A stretch of 64,000 nt of DNA from Chloracidobacterium sp. (GTDB lineage Bacteria > Acidobacteriota > Blastocatellia > Pyrinomonadales > Pyrinomonadaceae), in NCBI GenBank assembly GCA_015075585.1, contig JABTUB010000001.1, forward strand, positions 558,001 through 622,000. Reading direction: 5' to 3'. The notes beneath the pieces were generated by a model, which was not told the origin of the DNA, did not search any database, and saw only the letters and a program-made list of their open reading frames with translations. Positions 58,855 to 64,000 of the stretch are shown piece by piece (position 1 is the first letter of the stretch; each line of letters opens with the position of its first letter). A program made the position numbers and the translations under genes.

Positions 58855-59196
58855 TCAATGCCCGTTTGTCCGGGCGGCGATCGCCGAACGAAATTCATCT
58901 TCGGTGGCAGCAAGATGCGGCTCTGACGATCCATCTGCTGCTTTCAATACCGCGACCATGGCGAACGGAGCATTACTGATATGCCGAAGTTCCCAGGTCG
59001 TATCACCGTCAGAACGCCCGCGTGAGAACCACATCGCATCGATATCGGAATCCAGTATCGCGGCATTGCCGAATGCCTCGCGTGCCGTCCTCGGCAGGCC
59101 GTCCTTCATCGCCGGCGACAAAAGGACGCGTCGAAGTGTCCAACCGTATTTCTTGTAAGTTGCGATGATCTCGACAATTGCCGCCGGATCGATCAT
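58855..59196 (-). CDS. hypothetical small protein
   Basis: 113 residues, no signal peptide. Alternating hydrophobic pattern around AMWFSRGRSDGDTTWELRHIS suggests a small alpha/beta domain; family not recognised. It overlaps the lipoprotein gene upstream by 4 bp (ATGA), indicating translational coupling. Confidence 0.7.
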   Translation of the reverse strand: MIDPAAIVEIIATYKKYGWTLRRVLLSPAMKDGLPRTAREAFGNAAILDSDIDAMWFSRGRSDGDTTWELRHISNAPFAMVAVLKAADGSSEPHLAATEDEFRSAIAARTNGH

Positions 59197-59801
59197 GGTT
59201 TCGGTTTTTGTCCTGCCGGTGCTTTAGGCGCGGTATTCGCAGGGGCAGGCGGCGGGCCTTGCTTCGGCACGATCACGTTAGCGTTCATCGGGACATTCGC
59301 CGGTATTTGCGCGGGGCCGTTAAGAGCGTTCGCCGCTTCTTTCTCGATCATATCGCGGCCCTTGCCCGGCGACTTGAATGTTCCCGCGAAAAGTTCGCCC
59401 ATTGCGAATTTCCAAGTGCCGTCAACCTTTATGAAAGGCAGATCTTCCCAACGGCTGTCCTTTGAATTCCAGACCTCGACCGCACCGAATTCGTCCTTGA
59501 TCCGTTCGTCGCGTATCTCAGGCATTTTCTCGGCGAACGTGGTCGCGGTAAAGCCGTTCTCGAGAACCTTTTCGACCGGCGTATTGTTTCGCTGCGCGGC
59601 CATCTGCGCAAATTCAAGCGACTTTTGTGTCATTGTTGCTTTAATTGCTTCAGTATCTTTACTTTTTACTGCGTTATAAAGGCGCTTGTAAGCCTCTGTC
59701 GGCGAATCGCTGCTCGATCCCGGCGCAGCCGGCGAATTACCACAAGCTAACACCAATCCAAGGACAAAAAGTGTCAATATCAATAATGCGATCCTATACA
59801 T
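59193..59801 (-). CDS. predicted lipoprotein (NTF2/DUF4878-like)
   Basis: 202 residues. The signal peptide ends in LVLAC, a good lipobox (Cys20). The mature part, SPTEAYKRLYNAVKSKDTEAI through WEDLPFIKVDGTWKFAMGELF, has the helix-then-strands pattern of DUF4878-type NTF2-like lipoproteins, and is followed by a Pro/Ala-rich tail. Likely anchored in the periplasm. It is the first gene of the minus-strand trio. Confidence 0.78.
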   Translation of the reverse strand: MYRIALLILTLFVLGLVLACGNSPAAPGSSSDSPTEAYKRLYNAVKSKDTEAIKATMTQKSLEFAQMAAQRNNTPVEKVLENGFTATTFAEKMPEIRDERIKDEFGAVEVWNSKDSRWEDLPFIKVDGTWKFAMGELFAGTFKSPGKGRDMIEKEAANALNGPAQIPANVPMNANVIVPKQGPPPAPANTAPKAPAGQKPKP

Positions 59802-59968
59802 AACGGGCGTTCCTCACGCGATAAGAATTTGTCTGACAGAGGCAAGTATAGAGATTGGCGGCCGAATTGTACAAGCACGAAAACCCGAACGCCCGCATCT
59901 GTGCTAAGGTTACAAAGTGAGGTTCATGCACGGCAGCATTGCAGGCGAGGCGGCCGCGCATTTTACGA

Positions 59969-60907
59969 ATGAAGGCCCTACGTTTCACGAGCGGGAAGTT
60001 ATCAGTTGATGAAGTGCAGATGCCGCAGGCACTGGATGAGACGCCCGTGCGCGTCATTCTGTCGGGAATTTGCAACACTGACCTCGAAATAGTTCGAGGA
60101 TACGCAGGATTTTCGGGGACTATCGGGCATGAGTTCGTCGGCATTATCGAAGGAACGGGCCGCCGCGTCGTCGGCGAAATAAATGCGGGCTGCGGAATAT
60201 GCAGCGAATGTGCGGCCGGAGACGCGCGGCATTGCCCGTCGCGCACAGTGCTCGGCATTGTAGGCCGCGACGGAGCCCACGCTGAACATCTTTCCTTGCC
60301 TGAGAGCAACCTGTTAGACGTGCCTTCTAATGTTTCTGACGAGGCCGCCGTTTTTGCCGAACCGCTTGCCGCGGCACTTGGCATTACGGAACAAGTTAAG
60401 ATAGCACCCGATACGAAAGTGGCGGTGATCGGCGACGGCAAACTCGGGCTTTTTTGTGCGATGGCAATGGCGCTTGAGTCAAATGATGTTGCACTGATCG
60501 GTAAACACCGCGAAAAAATGAAGATCGCCGAAGCACACGGCGTCAAGATGCTCCCGCTCTCCGACGTGAGTTCGGTTCATACGCGGATTTTCGACGTTGC
60601 GGTCGAGGCGAGCGGCTCCGAAAGCGGCTTTGCAACGGCGGTCGAGCTTGTGCGCCCGCGCGGCAAGATCGTGCTTAAATCAACATTTCACGGAACTCCG
60701 ACGTGGCCGGCATCGCGTATCGTAGTTGATGAGATCACGGTGATCGGATCACGATGCGGGCGATTGCAATCCGCGCTCGATGTGCTTGCGGCCGGAAAGA
60801 TAGACCCGACGCCGATGATAACGGCGGAGATGCCGCTTTCTGACGGCGTGGCTGCGATGGAGCGTGCCGCCGAACGCGGTGTCCTTAAGATCCTTCTTCG
60901 GCCATGA
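59969..60907 (+). CDS. medium-chain zinc alcohol dehydrogenase-like protein
   Basis: 312 residues from ATG 59969; a TTG frame from 59939 is less likely. Catalytic-zinc residues are Cys in SGICNTD and His/Glu in GHEFVG; the structural zinc cysteines are in CGICSECAAGDARHCP. The coenzyme domain has VIGDGKLGLF. This is the sorbitol/threonine-dehydrogenase-like class of MDR enzymes. The protein is somewhat shorter than the usual 340-350 and the substrate is unknown. Confidence 0.87.
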   Translation: MKALRFTSGKLSVDEVQMPQALDETPVRVILSGICNTDLEIVRGYAGFSGTIGHEFVGIIEGTGRRVVGEINAGCGICSECAAGDARHCPSRTVLGIVGRDGAHAEHLSLPESNLLDVPSNVSDEAAVFAEPLAAALGITEQVKIAPDTKVAVIGDGKLGLFCAMAMALESNDVALIGKHREKMKIAEAHGVKMLPLSDVSSVHTRIFDVAVEASGSESGFATAVELVRPRGKIVLKSTFHGTPTWPASRIVVDEITVIGSRCGRLQSALDVLAAGKIDPTPMITAEMPLSDGVAAMERAAERGVLKILLRP

Positions 60908-60989
60908 GGCGCGAAGTTCACGGGCATCGAATTTGTCACGATCGTAGTCGAAGTGTGTGCTATTGGTTTTTTGAGGTTTTAGCGTAATA

Positions 60990-62480
60990 ATGCGTAGATC
61001 TACCATCTGTCGTTTGTCGTTGACATCGATCCAAGCGTCGCTTCTTATCCTTTCAATAAATGCTGGGGCAGTGCTCGCACAGACAAAGCTGATCCCGAAC
61101 ACATTTGCCGAGCTTGCAAAACAGGTCGAGCCTGCCGTTGTCAGCATCGATACAAAGAGCAAGGTCATCGAGCCTGTTGCCAAGGGTGACCCGCAGCCGG
61201 GCGACTCGGACAGCATTCTGGAATTTTTCCGCCGTCAAGGCCGCCAGCGGCCGTCTTTCGGTGTCGGAAGCGGCTTTATCGTCGATCCCGCGGGTTACAT
61301 AATGACGAACCGCCACGTCGTGATCGGCTCGGACAGCATAACGGTGCGGCTTGAGAGCGGCGAGGAATTTGCGGGCAAGGTCATCGGCACCGACCTTGAG
61401 ACAGACCTCGCTGTCGTAAAGATCGACGCGGGCCGTAGCCTGCCCTTCCTAAAGTTCGGCGATCCGTCTGGGGCAAATGTCGGTGATTGGGTGCTCGCGG
61501 TCGGCTCGCCATTCGGACTTTCGAAGTCAGTTACGGCAGGGATCATATCGCAAAAACAGCGCGAGACGCCGCGTACGTCGGCTTTTCAGCGATTCATTCA
61601 GACGGATGCTGCCATAAATCCGGGAAATTCGGGCGGCCCGCTCGTTGATCTGAAAGGCGATGTTATTGGCGTCGTTTCACAGATCGCCACGTCAACGGGT
61701 GATTTTAACGGCGTGGCGTTCGCCTTTCCGGCCGATCAGGCAAAAGTCGTTTATGAACAGATATTGAAGAACGGGCGTGTGCGACGCGGCTATCTCGGGG
61801 CATACCTTGATTCGGTAAAAGAGGAATACGCAAAGGTTTACGGCATTAAGCCCGCACGCGGTGCGATCATTACCGATATCCGCGACAAACGTTCGCCGGC
61901 CGCTCTTGCAGGATTAAAGGCCGGTGATGTCGTTGTCGAAATGAACGGTTCGCCGATCGAGAATGCAAATGACATGATCGCAAAAGTGGCGGCGGCCGAC
62001 CCGGACAAGGTCGCGACGTTCGTTTATTTACGCGAGGCCGGTGCGACGATGGAACGCAAAACAGCGTCGGTCAAGCTTGGCGAGCGGCCGTCGAATGACG
62101 AGCCTGCGGCGGCTGATGTGCCGTCGCGTTTGCCGGGCAAGACAATGGTCGAGACGGTAAAGCCGTTCGGGCTTACGCTGAAAGAACTTACAGCAGCGGC
62201 ATCAGCAAAGTCGCGTTATCCGGGCCAGACGGGGCTTCTGATCGATGATATCGACCCTGAGAGCTATGCGGCCGACGTTCGCGACCAACTCGGCAATATC
62301 GCCCTTGCCGAAGGCGACCTCATACAGCGGATCAATCGCCGAACAGTGAGCAGCGTCAAGGAGTTCAGCGATATCGTCAGCAAGCTGAAGCCGGGCGACC
62401 CTGTTGTTTTGAGCCTTTTGTCGTACAACCAGCAGATCGGCGCGGCGCAGCTCAAAATAGTGCAGTTCACGGTCCGCTGA
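60990..62480 (+). CDS. DegP/HtrA-like periplasmic serine protease with two PDZ domains
   Basis: 496 residues: signal peptide (~12-30, ending VLAQ), trypsin-like domain with the triad His109 (TNRHV), Asp139 ([10 protein letters not shown]) and Ser214 ([10 protein letters not shown]), then PDZ1 (~265-350, [21 protein letters not shown]) and PDZ2 (~395-490). All catalytic residues are present. Such proteases and chaperones handle misfolded envelope proteins. The start is ATG 60990. Confidence 0.94.
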   Translation: MRRSTICRLSLTSIQASLLILSINAGAVLAQTKLIPNTFAELAKQVEPAVVSIDTKSKVIEPVAKGDPQPGDSDSILEFFRRQGRQRPSFGVGSGFIVDPAGYIMTNRHVVIGSDSITVRLESGEEFAGKVIGTDLETDLAVVKIDAGRSLPFLKFGDPSGANVGDWVLAVGSPFGLSKSVTAGIISQKQRETPRTSAFQRFIQTDAAINPGNSGGPLVDLKGDVIGVVSQIATSTGDFNGVAFAFPADQAKVVYEQILKNGRVRRGYLGAYLDSVKEEYAKVYGIKPARGAIITDIRDKRSPAALAGLKAGDVVVEMNGSPIENANDMIAKVAAADPDKVATFVYLREAGATMERKTASVKLGERPSNDEPAAADVPSRLPGKTMVETVKPFGLTLKELTAAASAKSRYPGQTGLLIDDIDPESYAADVRDQLGNIALAEGDLIQRINRRTVSSVKEFSDIVSKLKPGDPVVLSLLSYNQQIGAAQLKIVQFTVR

Positions 62481-62536
62481 ACGCGGCGACGACGCTCACT
62501 TTGGACTTTTGCGCAAAGCAATTAAACTGTTCGTAT

Positions 62537-64000
62537 ATGGCAACTCCAAAACAAGCAAAGGCTGTCAAGACGGCTGTTAAGAAGTACAAGAACTACATCG
62601 GCGGCGAATGGGTAGCGCCTTCGTCAGGTCAATGGTTTGACAATGTAAATCCTGCGGATACGTCAGATATTGTCGGGCGATTTCCGAATTCCGGACGAGA
62701 GGACGTCGATCGCGCGGTTGCGGCGGCAAAGGAAGCGGCGACACGCTGGCGCCGGACGCCTGCGCCGAAGCGTGCAGAGATATTGTTCACGCTGGGCGAG
62801 ATACTTCGCAAGAATAAGGAAGCGTACACGCAGCAGATGACGCGTGAGATGGGCAAGGTGCTCAAGGAGGCGGGCGGCGACGTTCAAGAGGCGATCGATT
62901 GTACATACTACACCGCGGGCGAAGGCAGGCGCCTGCACGGTTTTACGACGCCGGCCGAGATGCCGAACAAGTTTGCGATGTGCGTACGCCAGCCTGTCGG
63001 TATTTGCGGGCTTATTACGCCGTTCAACTTCCCGATGGCGATACCGTCGTGGAAGCTTATACCGGCGCTCGTGTGCGGCAACACGGTCGTGCTGAAATCG
63101 GGCGAGGATGTGCCGCTTTCAGCGTTGAATCTGGTAAAGGCTTGCGAAGAAGCGGGCATTCCGAAGGGCGTGGTCAATCTTGTGAACGGTGAGCGCGACG
63201 CGGGTGCCGCCCTTGTCGAACATCCGGACGTGCGGCTCATTTCATTCACCGGCTCGACCGCTACGGGCAAGAAGATCGCCGAGCATGCGGCCCGCGAGAA
63301 CAAGATCGTCTCGCTCGAAATGGGCGGCAAAAACGCGATAATCGTGATGGATGACGCGGATATCGACAATGCGGTCGAGGGTTCGCTTTGGGGTGCTTTC
63401 GGTACCAGCGGCCAACGCTGCACGGCGTCCTCACGGCTTGTCGTACACAAAAAGGTCTATAAAAAGTTCTGTGAGAAGCTTGTCGAGCGTACAAAGAAGC
63501 TGCGTGTCGGCAGCGGCCTCGACCCGAAGACGGAGGTCGGCCCCGTGATAAACGAGCGGCAGATGGACAAGGTGCTCGGCTACATCGAGATCGGCCGCAA
63601 GATCGACAAGGCAACGCTTGCGTGTGGCGGCAACCGCCTGACGAAGGGCGACTTCGGCCGCGGCTTTTTCATCGAACCGACGGTCTTTACCGACGTAAAG
63701 CCGAAGATGCGCATCGCGCAGGAAGAGATCTTCGGGCCGGTAACGTGCGTCATTCCGTTCTCGACGCTTGATGAAGCGATCGACATTGTGAACGGCGTTC
63801 AGTACGGGCTTTCGTCGGCGATATACACACAGGATGTCAACCGTGCGTTCCATGCGATGCAGGAGCTATACACGGGCATTTGCTATGTCAATTCGGCGAC
63901 GATCGGTGCCGAGGTGCATCTGCCGTTCGGCGGCACAAAAGGCACGGGCAACGGCCATCGCGAAGCGGGCACGCAGGTGCTCGACATCTTCAGCGAGTGG
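62537..64000 (+). CDS. aldehyde dehydrogenase family protein (3' partial, runs off the window)
   Basis: 488 residues are visible from ATG 62537 and the frame is still open at the window end. NAD-binding [12 protein letters not shown], the [12 protein letters not shown] loop, LEMGGKN with the catalytic-side Glu, and GQRCTAS with the nucleophile Cys identify the family. IGGEWVAP near the start and EIFGPV later are typical. It resembles semialdehyde/aminoadipate-type dehydrogenases (piperideine-6-carboxylate/ALDH7-like), but substrate choice cannot be fixed. Little of the C-terminus is missing, since family length is about 500. Confidence 0.93.
   Translation, partial: MATPKQAKAVKTAVKKYKNYIGGEWVAPSSGQWFDNVNPADTSDIVGRFPNSGREDVDRAVAAAKEAATRWRRTPAPKRAEILFTLGEILRKNKEAYTQQMTREMGKVLKEAGGDVQEAIDCTYYTAGEGRRLHGFTTPAEMPNKFAMCVRQPVGICGLITPFNFPMAIPSWKLIPALVCGNTVVLKSGEDVPLSALNLVKACEEAGIPKGVVNLVNGERDAGAALVEHPDVRLISFTGSTATGKKIAEHAARENKIVSLEMGGKNAIIVMDDADIDNAVEGSLWGAFGTSGQRCTASSRLVVHKKVYKKFCEKLVERTKKLRVGSGLDPKTEVGPVINERQMDKVLGYIEIGRKIDKATLACGGNRLTKGDFGRGFFIEPTVFTDVKPKMRIAQEEIFGPVTCVIPFSTLDEAIDIVNGVQYGLSSAIYTQDVNRAFHAMQELYTGICYVNSATIGAEVHLPFGGTKGTGNGHREAGTQVLDIFSEW

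Overview
The window looks like a chromosome segment of a Gram-negative acidobacterium, most plausibly of the Blastocatellia/Pyrinomonadaceae type. This is inferred from gene content, not from a marker-gene search. The support is an LPS-type Kdo transferase, outer-membrane TonB receptors ending in Phe (one a 1233-residue Oar-like protein with an N-terminal carboxypeptidase-regulatory domain), a PATAN/DUF4388 protein, a sigma-54-type promoter and moderately high GC (mid-50s by eye) in most genes. Most of the window is ordinary chromosome with tight operons and many 4-bp ATGA overlaps.

Layout. 1-7.4 kb: TauE/SafE permease, then on the minus strand waaA, a GT2 glycosyltransferase, atpZ-atpI-atpB-atpE (only part of the F0 sector) and a membrane-anchored pseudokinase. 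7.4-14.4 kb: efp, surE-pcm-dedA, rpsU and a large secreted HEAT-repeat protein. 14.5-20 kb: a vitamin B12 uptake locus (BtuF-, BtuC-, BtuD- and BtuB-like) with two cobalamin riboswitches, the first followed by an intrinsic terminator. 20-28 kb: gatB, an SDR, and a minus-strand pair (TPR/zinc-ribbon/receiver protein plus a CheA-like hybrid kinase lacking CheW) behind a good sigma-54 promoter, then a CxxC-less thioredoxin-reductase homologue. 28-36.8 kb: the Oar-like receptor and a conserved rpmE-DUF1385-prfA block.

36.8-43.0 kb is accessory DNA. A low-GC 1314-residue superfamily I helicase (novel-looking N-terminal region, UvrD-like core, solenoid-like tail, C-terminal HTH) stands alone between two decayed IS3-family orfA remnants and is bracketed by a near-perfect 13-bp direct repeat. 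Next to it an intact IS256-family element has split a ModA-like binding-protein gene, with a 7-8 bp target duplication still visible. This helicase island is the best candidate for an undescribed (possibly defence) system here.

43.9-56.7 kb returns to chromosomal genes: an HDAC-like deacylase, a zinc-ribbon protein, a PaaG-like enzyme, a PepSY membrane protein under a Fur-like box, an MFS transporter, an operon with a PATAN-DnaJ-TPR protein and a degenerate HD-GYP protein, an acetyltransferase, a mazEF-type module with a clear promoter/operator, ligA, and an AT-rich nucleotidyltransferase/small-protein pair beside an IS3 right-end remnant. The terminal repeat of that remnant matches the left end at 41.24 kb, 15.5 kb away. 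56.8-64 kb: glyA, three small unknown proteins, a medium-chain dehydrogenase, a DegP-like protease and an aldehyde dehydrogenase cut off by the window end. No rRNA, tRNA or CRISPR array was seen.
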